64,000 nucleotides of DNA from Luteipulveratus mongoliensis (lineage in GTDB: Bacteria > Actinomycetota > Actinomycetes > Actinomycetales > Dermatophilaceae): positions 3,968,001 to 4,032,000 of the forward strand of contig NZ_CP011112.1 in NCBI RefSeq assembly GCF_001190945.1. Reading direction: 5' to 3'. Position numbers and translations under genes: made by a program. Below the pieces are notes generated by a model, which saw only the letters and a program-made list of their open reading frames with translations, was not told the origin of the DNA and made no database searches. Shown here one piece after another: positions 41,249 to 50,596 of the stretch (positions are counted from its first letter, which is position 1; each line of letters opens with the position of its first letter).

Positions 41249-43525
41249 ATGTTGCCCCTTCGATCGTTGGCCATCCCCGTCGCTGTTACGGCACTGTCCC
41301 TCGGCGCCCTGGCTCTCTCTCCCGCCGCCGCGCAGCCGAGCCAGCCGTCAGCGGACGTCGCTCAAGACGCACCCGCAGCGGGCATCAGTGGTGTGGTGCC
41401 CCGCCCGACCAGCTGGCAGCCCGCGCCCGGGCAGACCCGGCTCGGGTCCGACACTCGGCTGCTCATCGATCCGCACAGCGCCAGCCGGTGGACCACAGGT
41501 GCAACGCAACCCGGGCTCGCGCAGCGCAGCACCATGTCGGTCGCCCAGGAGATCGCCGGCGACCTGTCCGCGATCTTGCCGTCGCGCCCGAAGGTCTCTG
41601 CCGCGGTGAAGACCGCCGACCGGGACGACGTCGTGGTCACGCTGACCCGCGATCCAGGGCTCGGCGCTGAGGGCTACCAGCTGCGCGTCGGACCAGGCCC
41701 GATCCGGATCGAGGCGAACACCAGCACCGGCGTCTACTACGCCGCGCGGACCTTGCAACAGATGCTTCGGACCGGCGATCACCAGACCGTGAGCGCCGGG
41801 ACCGTACGAGACGTCCCGACGCAGGCGGTGCGCCAAGTCATGCTGGATGCCGGTCGCAAGTACTGGCAGCCGGCGTACCTGAAGAACCTCGTCCGGCAGA
41901 TGTCGTGGATGAAGATGAACACCCTCTTCCTGCAGCTCTCGGACTCCGAGGGCTTCCGGCTGGACTCGCCGAAGTTCCCGGGACTCGCGAATCCGGCAGT
42001 TAGCTACAGCCGCAACGAGATTCACGACCTCGTCACGTTCGCCGCGAAGCATCACGTCATGGTCGTACCCGGCATCGACGTGCCCGGGCACGCGACCGTG
42101 CTCAGCAACTACTTCGGCATCGGGTTCGGGCAGGGCACCGATCCGTGCGGGCCGCAGCACATGCACAGCCACCTCACGCCGGACTGGGTCATCGATCTCA
42201 CCAGCCCCCGGTCCACCCAGGTGACCAGAGACCTGCTGACGGAGTTCCTGCCATGGTTCGACGCGCCGTACGCGCACCTCGGCGCCGACGAGCTGCCCGG
42301 ACAGCTCGGCGACTGTCCGCGCGTCCAACGCGCACTGGCCGCGGACCCGGACGCCGACACGCTCGGTGACCTGCTCAGCCGCTTCATCAACGACGCCGAC
42401 AAGACCGTCCGAGGTCTGGGCAAGCGCTCGATCATCTACAACGGTGTCGAGCACATGGACTCACCGCGCCAGGACGTCAACGACGACGTCGTCTTCATGA
42501 CCTGGGAGGGCTCCGGCAGCGAGCCGGAGATCCCCGGCAAGGACGAGATCGCCATCGGGCCGTTCTACGTGACCCCGAACAACTACCACCACCTCTACCC
42601 CGACCAGCAGTGGATGTATGACGAGTGGGTCCCGAGCCAGGCATCCGACATGCTCGGTAGCGGCCTGATGAACTGGGCCGACTACAACTTCTGGGCCAAG
42701 GACGCCTACTTCGAGCAGCTGATGGCGATGCCGCGCGCGATCCTCGCGGACCGCACCTGGAACGCCTCCCCGACGCCGGACACCGTCGCCGAGTTCCGGT
42801 CCAGGGTCACGACACTCGGCTCCGCACCCGGCACCACCGCTGAGCCGACAGTCCCCCGCGTGAACGACGGCCGACCGAGCCACCGTTGGACGTTCGACAA
42901 CGCGAGCTATCCGAGCGGGTGGACGTACGCCGGAAGTCCTGGCAACACGCTGTTCGCCCAGGACGCCGTCGGCGATCTGCCCGGCACGTCGTACATCATC
43001 AACAACCCGACGCCCGTCCCTGGCGTGACCGGACAGGCGTGGCGCTTCGACAACGACCGGGACGGCGTCGGCTTCGGCGGTCTGGACGTCCAGGCACCGT
43101 GGACCTTCTCGACCTGGGTACGCCGCACGGGAACGACCGGTCCGAACGGCAACTCGACGCTGCTCAGCTCCAACGCGTCAGCGATCAAGCTGGAGCAGTG
43201 GAAGGCCTGCAGCAAGGTCGGTTTCACGGCCAAGGGCGTAGCCGATCACAGCTTCGACTACGTCACCCCGCTGAACGAGTGGGTGCACCTGACCATGGTC
43301 GCGACCCCGACGCGCACTGATCTCTACGTCAACGGTGCCTTCCACAGCAGCGTTGCAGCCAGCGTGCCGCTGCCGATGCGCTCCATCGGAGACGTCGGCT
43401 CCTCGATCCGCGGCGACCTGGACGACGTCACGACGTACGACGAGGCTCTCTCGCCCACACAGGTGCTGGCGGCGTACCAGAAGTACGGCGTCGCCGGCTC
43501 GTCACAGCAAGGAGCGTGCGGCTGA
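41249..43525 (+). CDS. Secreted GH20 beta-N-acetylhexosaminidase (or lacto-N-biosidase) with LamG domain
   Basis: Extracellular enzyme of 758 residues. A signal peptide is cut after AAA (about 28), followed by a GH20 N-terminal domain (about 45-185), the GH20 barrel (190-520) with the Asp-Glu pair D347-E348 in HLGADELPG, and a C-terminal LamG/concanavalin-like domain (about 565-750). It works by substrate-assisted catalysis and releases N-acetylhexosamine; a GH20 plus LamG architecture also occurs in lacto-N-biosidases, so a disaccharide product is possible. AAAGGAG lies 7 nt before the ATG. It is divergent from the fucosidase gene and ends 13 bp before a convergent gene. Confidence 0.93.
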   Translation: MLPLRSLAIPVAVTALSLGALALSPAAAQPSQPSADVAQDAPAAGISGVVPRPTSWQPAPGQTRLGSDTRLLIDPHSASRWTTGATQPGLAQRSTMSVAQEIAGDLSAILPSRPKVSAAVKTADRDDVVVTLTRDPGLGAEGYQLRVGPGPIRIEANTSTGVYYAARTLQQMLRTGDHQTVSAGTVRDVPTQAVRQVMLDAGRKYWQPAYLKNLVRQMSWMKMNTLFLQLSDSEGFRLDSPKFPGLANPAVSYSRNEIHDLVTFAAKHHVMVVPGIDVPGHATVLSNYFGIGFGQGTDPCGPQHMHSHLTPDWVIDLTSPRSTQVTRDLLTEFLPWFDAPYAHLGADELPGQLGDCPRVQRALAADPDADTLGDLLSRFINDADKTVRGLGKRSIIYNGVEHMDSPRQDVNDDVVFMTWEGSGSEPEIPGKDEIAIGPFYVTPNNYHHLYPDQQWMYDEWVPSQASDMLGSGLMNWADYNFWAKDAYFEQLMAMPRAILADRTWNASPTPDTVAEFRSRVTTLGSAPGTTAEPTVPRVNDGRPSHRWTFDNASYPSGWTYAGSPGNTLFAQDAVGDLPGTSYIINNPTPVPGVTGQAWRFDNDRDGVGFGGLDVQAPWTFSTWVRRTGTTGPNGNSTLLSSNASAIKLEQWKACSKVGFTAKGVADHSFDYVTPLNEWVHLTMVATPTRTDLYVNGAFHSSVAASVPLPMRSIGDVGSSIRGDLDDVTTYDEALSPTQVLAAYQKYGVAGSSQQGACG

Positions 43526-43538
43526 CTGGCCTGACCGC

Positions 43539-44525
43539 TCAGCGTTCTTGCTCGAGCATGGCCGCAGCGTCGACGGCAAGGGCCTGTACGCCGTCCGCCT
43601 GACGCGGCGTGCGCGTCGCCAGCCCGCACGCCGGCGTGACGACGACCGACTCCAAGCGCGAGCTCTCCAGGCCGACCCGCCGCCAGCCTTCGAGGAAGGG
43701 GTCGACGACGGCCTGCGGGTGGCTCGCGTCGGTGTCGGTGGGGACGAGCCCGGCCCACAGGGTCGTCCCGGCCTCGACGCTCGCCGCCACCGACTCCCAC
43801 GTGCGAGCCGTCAGCAACGACGTGTCGATCGCGAGCCCGGCCGCCCCGACCTGACGGAGCAGAGCGAACGGCACATCAGGCGCGCAGCAGTGGATCACCA
43901 CCGAATCCGCTTGCCCCTCAACGGCATCCACGACTTCCTGCAACCCGGACTCAACGGCACCCGGATCCACCGCGCGCAGCCGCCCGAACCCCGACGAAGA
44001 GCGCAACCGTCCGGTGAGGACAGCCGGCAGGGAGGGCTCGTCCAGCTGCAGGATCAGCTCGGCCCCCGGGATCAGGCCACGGATGCGCGACAGGTGCTCA
44101 CGAGCCGCCTCGGCCAAGGAACCCGAGAGATCGCGACAGGCTCCTGGGTCGACCACCGCGCGATCGCCGCGCGGCAGCCAGAGCGCAGCCGCGAGAGTCC
44201 AGGGCCCGCACAGCTGGACCTTGAGCGGACCGGTGTAGCCGTCGTACGCCTCGGCCAGCTCATCGAGGTCCTCGCGCAGGAAGGCCTGCCCGCGCGCGAC
44301 GTCCCGGCCGGGCGCATCGGTCAGCCTCCAACCCGAGGGCTGGAGGTCGACCGGCATCTCGACCAGCTGTGCCGCGGTGCGACCCACCATGTCGGCGCCG
44401 GGACCCCGCCCCGGGAGCTCGGGCAGGTAGGGCACCTGCCCGTCCGCGAGCCGGTCCCGGACCCGGCGCACGACCTCGCGGACGGGTCCATCGGGCCAAG
44501 AGCCGACTCCAGAAGCACGCGTCAC
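43539..44525 (-). CDS. Cobalamin-independent methionine synthase-like protein (short MetE family)
   Basis: 328-residue protein of the UROD/MetE superfamily, resembling the C-terminal catalytic half of MetE. Candidate zinc ligands are in VVIHCCAPD and in TPACGLATR near the C-terminus; substrate residues QLDEPSLP are present. Short stand-alone forms are common in actinobacteria and may transfer methyl groups from a corrinoid or other donor; the donor cannot be told here. The GTG start has TAGTGT ending 7 nt upstream (leaderless). Confidence 0.82.
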   Translation of the reverse strand: MTRASGVGSWPDGPVREVVRRVRDRLADGQVPYLPELPGRGPGADMVGRTAAQLVEMPVDLQPSGWRLTDAPGRDVARGQAFLREDLDELAEAYDGYTGPLKVQLCGPWTLAAALWLPRGDRAVVDPGACRDLSGSLAEAAREHLSRIRGLIPGAELILQLDEPSLPAVLTGRLRSSSGFGRLRAVDPGAVESGLQEVVDAVEGQADSVVIHCCAPDVPFALLRQVGAAGLAIDTSLLTARTWESVAASVEAGTTLWAGLVPTDTDASHPQAVVDPFLEGWRRVGLESSRLESVVVTPACGLATRTPRQADGVQALAVDAAAMLEQER

Positions 44526-44546
44526 GGACGCGACACTAGCCCGGTA

Positions 44547-45455
44547 TCAGCGATAGGCCGTGAGCGGCTTGTCACCGATGCCCTTGAGCGTCTTGGTGAC
44601 CTGACCGCTGGTCACCTCGGCCCAGCAGCTCGACGTGCGTACGCCGCGCGACCAGCCCGTTGCGGAGGGCTGCGTCTTGCCGAGCACGATGTCGGTGCGC
44701 GGTTTGGTCGTCTTGCCGATGAACGCCTGGAACAGCGGCTTGCACAGCGCGTCCGAGCGCTTGTTGCGCTCGGCATCGCCGGGGTAGGCATCGGTCGGCT
44801 GCCCGAGGAAGCCACCGCCGACCGCCTCCGAGGCGTGCTTCTTGGAGCAGGGGGACATCTCGACCGACGTCAGTCCCGTGACCCGCTTCTCGACACAGCC
44901 GCGGGTCTCATAGGGCGCGTTGCCCTTGAGCTTGCCCTTGTAGGACCCCTTGACGGTGGCCACCTTGTCCCAGGACTCATCGAACTCGCCGACCAGGCAC
45001 ACGATCCGGCTGCCCGCGGCCGAGTCCTTGGCGATCGGGAAAGTCAGCGAGCGGTAGCGCGTGGAGTTGAAGCCGTCATAGCCGACGTATTCGGCGGCTT
45101 TGCGGTCACAGGTTGCCTCGCGCAGCTCGTGACGCTTGATCATGTCGTCGGCGAACTGCGTCGTCGGCACCGCGGCGGTGACCTCGTACTGATGGTCCCC
45201 ACCGCAGCTGATGACGGTCCAGTCCGGCTCCTTGGTCATGCAGGTCCCGGCGGTGTACGCCGTCGCCGCGGCCGTGGAGGTCGCGCTGGTGGCCGGCGGC
45301 TGGCTCGCGTCAGACGTGGCCGGGCTGGACGACGTGGCAGCCGTGCTCGGCGCGACGGTCGAGCCGCCCTTCACCTCGGCGTCCTGGCACCCCGCCACGA
45401 GCAGCGACGTGACGAGGGCTGCGCCGACGGCGACGGCGCGCGTGGGGCGCCTCAT
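44547..45455 (-). CDS. Lipoprotein, septum-formation family (paralogue B)
   Basis: 302-residue exported lipoprotein with lipobox LVAGC (C23), a Ser/Thr/Ala/Pro linker to about residue 67, then two cysteine-containing repeats of the Septum_form type (AGTCMTKEPDWTVISCGGDHQYEV and RGCVEKRVTG...MSPCSKKHASEAVGG). The ending KPLTAYR matches the KPLTSYR of the gene before it. The two are tandem paralogues overlapping by 4 nt. Function is unknown; family members are linked to the cell envelope and division. Confidence 0.78.
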   Translation of the reverse strand: MRRPTRAVAVGAALVTSLLVAGCQDAEVKGGSTVAPSTAATSSSPATSDASQPPATSATSTAAATAYTAGTCMTKEPDWTVISCGGDHQYEVTAAVPTTQFADDMIKRHELREATCDRKAAEYVGYDGFNSTRYRSLTFPIAKDSAAGSRIVCLVGEFDESWDKVATVKGSYKGKLKGNAPYETRGCVEKRVTGLTSVEMSPCSKKHASEAVGGGFLGQPTDAYPGDAERNKRSDALCKPLFQAFIGKTTKPRTDIVLGKTQPSATGWSRGVRTSSCWAEVTSGQVTKTLKGIGDKPLTAYR

Positions 45456-46384
45456 CGGTAAGAGGTGAGGGGCTTGGTCGTGATGTAGTGCAGCGACTTC
45501 TTGACCGTGCCCGACGTCACTTCGACGAAGCAACCGGTGAACATCTGTCCCTTGGCCCACGGTCCGGGGCCGCCGGAGTTCTGGGAGGAGATGATGTCCG
45601 TGCGGCGCTTGGTCCCGAGGAACTTCTCGCCGATCGGCTTGCAGTACGACAGCGCCTGCTTCTGGATCTTGTCGCCACCGGGGAACGGGGCACCCGGACG
45701 GCCGTTGAGCTTGCCGCCAGTCGCTTCCGACGCGTGCGGGGCGTTGCACGGCACGAACTCGACGTCGTCGCTCTTGCTCGCCCGGCCCTTGAGGCACAGG
45801 TTGTAGCTGTAGAAGCCCGATCCAGTGAGCTTGCCCTTGACCGACCCGGTCCCCTGCTTGAGGGACTTCAGGCTGTTCTCGAACTCCTGGACGATGCAGA
45901 CGAACCGTTCCTTGTTCTTGGGGTCCGCCGCGGTCGGCAGCGTCGCGACCTGAAGCCGGGAGACCGCCCAACCGGCGGAGCCGAGGTACTTGGCACCCTG
46001 CTCGTTGCACACCGCGGTGCCGTAAGCCGTCCGCTTGACCAGGTCACCGGCGTACAGCGTCGTGGCCGGAGCGGCAGCGACCTCATAGAGGTGCGAGGTA
46101 GAGCAGTCGACCTTGGCGTAGCCCGGCTTGGGGCCCAGGCACTGGCCGGCGGCGTAGTCCTGGGCCGCGGGCGCTGAGCTGGTCGAGGACGACGGCGAGG
46201 GGCTCTCGGACGACGTCGGGCTCGGGGTCTCGGTCGTGCCGCTGCTCGAGGCCGTGGTCGGCGCGCTGGTGGCCGACGTCGGGGCACCGCCCACCGATGG
46301 CCCGTCGCTCCCTCCGCACCCGGCCGTCAGAGCCAGAACTGCCGCAGCTGCCAGAGCTGCACCTGCACTACGTCGCACCATCAT
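45452..46384 (-). CDS. Lipoprotein, septum-formation family (paralogue A)
   Basis: 310-residue exported lipoprotein with lipobox LTAGC (C23), a Ser/Thr/Pro linker to about residue 74 and the same two-part cysteine pattern as its neighbour (AGQCLGPKPGYAKVDCSTSHLYEV and NLCLKGRASK...FVPCNAPHASEATGG), ending KPLTSYR. Alternating Cys-x-His pairs suggest conserved disulfides. It is first of the pair; its stop overlaps the start of paralogue B (ATGA). Confidence 0.78.
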   Translation of the reverse strand: MMVRRSAGAALAAAAVLALTAGCGGSDGPSVGGAPTSATSAPTTASSSGTTETPSPTSSESPSPSSSTSSAPAAQDYAAGQCLGPKPGYAKVDCSTSHLYEVAAAPATTLYAGDLVKRTAYGTAVCNEQGAKYLGSAGWAVSRLQVATLPTAADPKNKERFVCIVQEFENSLKSLKQGTGSVKGKLTGSGFYSYNLCLKGRASKSDDVEFVPCNAPHASEATGGKLNGRPGAPFPGGDKIQKQALSYCKPIGEKFLGTKRRTDIISSQNSGGPGPWAKGQMFTGCFVEVTSGTVKKSLHYITTKPLTSYR

Positions 46385-46540
46385 GGATCCCCTTCGTCAC
46401 AATCGTCTGCGCGCAGCCTAGCGAGGCCACGACTGGCGCAGCGACGTCGGCCACCGTTCAGATACGAACATGGGAACGACAGTCTGATCCCCGCGCCGGG
46501 GCTTCGACTTCACCTGGCACCGTGCAGGTTCCACCCGATC

Positions 46541-47629
46541 TCAGGATTGTTGAGCGCGACGCTCCGCACGGCTGATGGTGGCCGATCCCACGACCCGGGT
46601 GCCGTCGTACAGCACGACCGACTGCCCGGGCGCGACACCGCGGACCCGCCGCTCCAGGCGTACGGTCACGGTCTCGCCGTCCGAGCTCGCCCGGCACGGG
46701 ACCTCTTCGCCATGGGCCCGCAGCTGGGCGCCGTACGATGCCTCGCCCGTCGGCGGCGGACCGCACCAGCGCGCGTGGTCACCCACGACGACGTCGACTC
46801 CGAGGAGCTCCTCGGTGCCGACCACGACGGTGTTGGTCCGAGGCTGGACGTCGACGACGTAGCGCTTGGCGTGGTCCTCGCGCGGGACCTTCAGGCCGAG
46901 GCCGCGACGCTGACCGACGGTATAGGCGAACGCTCCGTCGTGCTGGCCGACGACGTCTCCGTCGGTGTCCACGATCGGGCCCGGCTGCTCACCGAGCCGG
47001 CGAGTCAGCCAGCCCTTGGTGTCGCCGTCGGCGATGAAGCAGATGTCGTGGCTGTCCGGCTTCTTGGCCACCGCGAAACCGCGAGCGGCGGCCTCCTCGC
47101 GGATCTGCGGCTTGGTCGTGTCGCCGAGAGGGAAGAACGAGCGGGCAAGCTGGTCCGCGGTCAGCACACCGAGGACGTACGACTGGTCCTTGGCCGGGTC
47201 CACCGCACGATGCAGCTCGCGGCCCTGCGCACCGTCGACGATCTGCGCGTAGTGGCCGGTGGCGACAGCGTCGAAGCCGAGCGCGAGGGCCTTGTCGAGG
47301 AGCGCCGCGAACTTGATCCGTTCGTTGCAGCGCAGGCAGGGGTTCGGGGTGCGACCGGCCTCGTACTCGGCCACGAAGTCCTCGACGACGTCCTCACGGA
47401 AGCGCTCGGCCATGTCCCAGACATAGAACGGGATGCCGAGCCGGTCCGCCACCCGGCGGGCGTCGCCCGCGTCCTCGATGGTGCAGCAGCCGCGCGCGGA
47501 CTCCCGGAGGGTCGCCGCGGACTGGCTCAGCGCCAGGTGGACGCCGACGACCTCGTGGCCGGCCTCGACCATGCGGGAGGCGGCGACCGCCGAGTCGACG
47601 CCTCCGCTCATGGCGGCCACGACCCTCAC
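46541..47629 (-). CDS. mnmA: tRNA-specific 2-thiouridylase
   Basis: Makes 2-thiouridine at tRNA position 34 using sulfur from the cysteine desulfurase. It has 362 residues: PP-loop SGGVDSA (8-14), catalytic C98 (TPNPCLRCN) and C197 (SHDICFIAD). The GTG at 47629 overlaps the stop of the cysteine desulfurase gene (GTGA), and GGGAG lies upstream, so donor and acceptor are made together. It is the last gene of the pair. Confidence 0.96.
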   Translation of the reverse strand: MRVVAAMSGGVDSAVAASRMVEAGHEVVGVHLALSQSAATLRESARGCCTIEDAGDARRVADRLGIPFYVWDMAERFREDVVEDFVAEYEAGRTPNPCLRCNERIKFAALLDKALALGFDAVATGHYAQIVDGAQGRELHRAVDPAKDQSYVLGVLTADQLARSFFPLGDTTKPQIREEAAARGFAVAKKPDSHDICFIADGDTKGWLTRRLGEQPGPIVDTDGDVVGQHDGAFAYTVGQRRGLGLKVPREDHAKRYVVDVQPRTNTVVVGTEELLGVDVVVGDHARWCGPPPTGEASYGAQLRAHGEEVPCRASSDGETVTVRLERRVRGVAPGQSVVLYDGTRVVGSATISRAERRAQQS

Positions 47630-48831
47630 CGCTCGCTCCCCCGCGTCGCGTGGTGCGCTCGTTGGGCGCGTTCGACCGCTGCGGGCAGTGCCGTCAGGAA
47701 CGCCTCGACATCGGAGTCGGTCGACGTGTGACCCAGCGACAGCCGCAGTGCGCCTCGCGCGTCGTCCTCGGAGATGCCCATCGCGAGCAGCACATGACTG
47801 GGCTGCGGTACGCCCGCCTGGCACGCAGATCCGGTCGAGCACTCCACACCTGCGGCATCGAGAAGGTAAAGAAGGGAGTCGCCCTCACACCCGGGCACGC
47901 GCAGATGCGCAGTGCCCGGCAGCCGTCGTACGACATCGCCCACGTCGTGCGGACCCGTCACCGTGATCCCGAAGCCGGCTCCGACCGCACCGTGGATGAG
48001 CTTGTCGCGCAGCGACGCCAGATGGGCGGCGTGCTCCTCGAGGTGGGTGACCGCGTGCTCGACGGCCATGGCGAGCCCGGCGATCGCCGGGGTGTCGAGG
48101 GTGCCGCTGCGCACCTGACGCTCCTGGCCACCGCCGTAGCTCAGCGGCTGGATCTTGACGTCGCGGCGCGCGAGGAGGACGCCAACGCCCAACGGCCCAC
48201 CGATCTTGTGCCCGGTGAGTGCGAGGAGGTCGGCGCCGCTCTCGGCGAAGTCGACCGGCACCTGACCGATGGCCTGCACGGCGTCGGTGTGGAACGGCAC
48301 CGCGAACTCACGAGCGATGGCGGCGATGTCACGAACCGGCTGGACGGTGCCCACCTCATTGTTGGCCCACATCACGCTGACGACGGCGACGTCGTCAGGA
48401 GCCTCCTCGAGAGCGGCCCGCACGGTTGCTGGGTCGACCCTCCCCTGCTCGTCCACGCCCAGCCAGGTCACCTCAGCGCCTTCGTGCCGGACCAGATGCT
48501 CCACGCAGTCCAGCACGGCATGGTGCTCAATGGCGCTCACCAGGAGGCGGGTGCGACGCGGGTCGTCCTCGCGCCGGCGGCGGTAGGTGCCCGCGACGGC
48601 AAGGTTGTCGGCCTCGGTGCCCCCAGACGTGAAGATCACTTCCGACGGACGCGCGCCCAGCGCTGCGGCGATCGCCTCGCGGCTCTCCTCGACGACGCGT
48701 CGGGCAGCTCGCCCGGCCGTGTGCAGCGAGGAGGCGTTGCCGAGCACACCCATCTGCTGCGCCACGCGTTCGACCACGGCCGGTAGGACAGCCGTGGTCG
48801 CAGCGTGGTCGAGGTAAACGCGGTCGGTCAC
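47626..48831 (-). CDS. Cysteine desulfurase (NifS/IscS-like)
   Basis: PLP enzyme of 401 residues that takes sulfur from cysteine as a persulfide. PLP lysine K209 is in LTGHKIGG; the active-site cysteine is C337 in [10 protein letters not shown]. Coupling to mnmA indicates that it serves tRNA thiolation. The GTG start follows TAGCAT by 6 nt (leaderless). Confidence 0.94.
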   Translation of the reverse strand: MTDRVYLDHAATTAVLPAVVERVAQQMGVLGNASSLHTAGRAARRVVEESREAIAAALGARPSEVIFTSGGTEADNLAVAGTYRRRREDDPRRTRLLVSAIEHHAVLDCVEHLVRHEGAEVTWLGVDEQGRVDPATVRAALEEAPDDVAVVSVMWANNEVGTVQPVRDIAAIAREFAVPFHTDAVQAIGQVPVDFAESGADLLALTGHKIGGPLGVGVLLARRDVKIQPLSYGGGQERQVRSGTLDTPAIAGLAMAVEHAVTHLEEHAAHLASLRDKLIHGAVGAGFGITVTGPHDVGDVVRRLPGTAHLRVPGCEGDSLLYLLDAAGVECSTGSACQAGVPQPSHVLLAMGISEDDARGALRLSLGHTSTDSDVEAFLTALPAAVERAQRAHHATRGSER

Positions 48832-48954
48832 CCATCGATGCTACGGCGGCGCCGCACAGTGGACGAATCTCGATCGGTCGGTGATCGGTTTCGGATCGGG
48901 GCCCAAGATTTGCCACACTATGGCGCGCACCAACCATTCAAGCGAGGTCTCTCG

Positions 48955-50103
48955 ATGCTCCTGGCACGTCGCCGTCTCCTGGCCTGCACCACCGGTCTCA
49001 CCGCCCTGCTCACCGTCAGCGCCTGCTCGGCCTTCGACGACTCGCCGAAAGCCGACGGCGGCAAGTCCGCAGCCAGCAGCACGCCCACGGCCTGCAACGG
49101 CCCGGCTGCACCGTCATTCGCCGGTCACAACACGGCGTACGACTCCGCCGCCCGGGTGGAGCGCGACCAGGCCGTCGGAGCCCAGGTCGGCAAGCCGGTG
49201 CTGCGCAAGCAGCCCCGCAGCGACGGCTGGGCGGTCGTCGATCTGGCCGTCAAGACGTCGGTCATCACCAACGGCGTCTTCGCGATCGGCCCCGACGCGT
49301 TCGTGCTCGTCGGCCCCAACAACAAGCAGTGCGCTCGTCCGGCCGCCGGCTCATCCACCACCGCCTTCAACCTGACCGAGATCGACGAGCAGCGCTCCGG
49401 CTCGGGCACGGTGTCATTCCTGGTGCCCCCGGGTGCCAACCTGTCGGCGTACAAGGTGCTCTACAACCCCCAGGGCGGGACCGTCGCCGAGGCGACCTGG
49501 GCCACTGGCGGCACGGCGGCCGACTCGGTCACCAGCTCCTGCAGTGCCCGCAAGAGCCCGTTCAAGCCGGTGCAGGGCGCCGACCGCAAGCACTTCGGCG
49601 AACCGATCACGGTCGGCGACCCGAGCACCGTCGGAGCCTGGATCAATACACAGGCACCGCGTCCCCTGCCGCTCAAGGCCAGTGACAAGCACCCCAACGA
49701 CGTCGACGGAGTCCTGGTCTACGCCACGATCCGGGCCGTCGGTGCCGTCGCCTACGTCGATCGCGGGATGTTCCAGCTGACGGACGGCAAGGGCACGGTC
49801 TGCCGCTACGGCGCGCTCGGGACCGAGGGCGAGAACCTCAGTAGCGCGCTGGTGCAGACCAACAAGCCCGCGACGTACCGCCTGGTCTTCTGGGTGCCCA
49901 AGGGTTCCAAGCTGTCGGGCTGGCAGGTGCACTACCGCCAGGACCCGGACGGCAACTGGACCAACGGCACCTGGTACGACCCGAAGTACAAGGCGCCCAG
50001 CCCGAAGCCCGCGCCCAAGCCGACCTCCACGGCCAAGCCGAGCTCGACAGCCAAGCCGAGCAGCTCGGCGAAGCCCAGCAGCTCAGCGACCACCAAGGGT
50101 TGA
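48955..50103 (+). CDS. Lipoprotein of unknown function with AKPSS repeats at the C-terminus
   Basis: 382-residue exported lipoprotein with lipobox VSAC (C24). Two related domains follow: one at about 70-195 (LRKQPRSDGWAVVDLAV, FLVPPGANLSAYKVLYNPQGG) and one at about 225-345 (LVYATIRAVGAVAYVDRG, FWVPKGSKLSGWQVHYRQD), each with one or two cysteines, so it looks like an internal duplication. The tail is a run of PKP/AKPSS units that may span the wall. I do not recognise the domain. The 3' end overlaps a nucleotidyltransferase remnant. Confidence 0.78.
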   Translation: MLLARRRLLACTTGLTALLTVSACSAFDDSPKADGGKSAASSTPTACNGPAAPSFAGHNTAYDSAARVERDQAVGAQVGKPVLRKQPRSDGWAVVDLAVKTSVITNGVFAIGPDAFVLVGPNNKQCARPAAGSSTTAFNLTEIDEQRSGSGTVSFLVPPGANLSAYKVLYNPQGGTVAEATWATGGTAADSVTSSCSARKSPFKPVQGADRKHFGEPITVGDPSTVGAWINTQAPRPLPLKASDKHPNDVDGVLVYATIRAVGAVAYVDRGMFQLTDGKGTVCRYGALGTEGENLSSALVQTNKPATYRLVFWVPKGSKLSGWQVHYRQDPDGNWTNGTWYDPKYKAPSPKPAPKPTSTAKPSSTAKPSSSAKPSSSATTKG

Positions 50104-50528
50104 GAGCCACGGATGACCCGGAAGCGCGCGCTGCAGCGCGTCGGCCAGCCAGACGCGTCTGGCATCGCCGAGCAGCGGTAGCGCCACCTCGAAGTCCTCC
50201 TGGTCCCGACGCCGTAAGCCCTTGGCCTTGTAGAGCAGCTGAAGGTGCGGTTCGAGATAGGGCACGCCGTCCTTGCTCCACAAGGCCCGGCTCATCGGCA
50301 TGGTGATCGACGGGTCGCAGTCGTGGTGGTGACGTGAGACCCGGTGAACGCCTCGATCGCCCACCCTCCAGCGATCCACCACGTGCCGGCATAGTCCGCG
50401 AACAGCGTTGCTGCGTCTGCGGGTTCGCGCCCCAGCGATGGCCCGTAGACCCGCTCGGACTCATCGTCGCTGATGTCCCACCCCGTCACACCCACGCGCT
50501 GCAACCTACCGTCGCGGCGACGAATCAC
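50083..50528 (-). pseudogene. Decayed nucleotidyltransferase (aminoglycoside-adenylyltransferase-like)
   Basis: The first part (TWWIAGGWAIEAFTG) is the N-terminus of a nucleotidyltransferase of the AadB-like kind. A one-base loss in a G-run near 50340 (GGGG to GGG) shifts the frame; the other frame continues VSRHHHDCDPSI and then jumps to TMPMSRALW...PYLEPHLQLLYKAKG, a family C-terminal region. From my memory of the family about 80 residues, including the catalytic aspartates, are missing between the two DPSI-like points. So there is an internal deletion plus a frameshift. Confidence 0.65.
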
Positions 50529-50596
50529 CTGGTCCGCGAGCGCAATTCGGCATGAAGCTCCGTCGTCGGGCGGAGAGTGTTTGTAGGGTTTCGGGA

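Noticed and set aside
43335-45461. 708-codon plus-strand frame
   Set aside because: Antisense to the metE-like and lipoprotein genes, without recognisable domains.
46489-46501. CCCC/GGGG hairpin after mnmA as a terminator
   Set aside because: Only 4 bp of stem; too weak to support.
50001-50099. AKPSS units as a tandem DNA repeat element
   Set aside because: Short, imperfect coding repeats at the end of a wall-spanning lipoprotein tail; ordinary low complexity.
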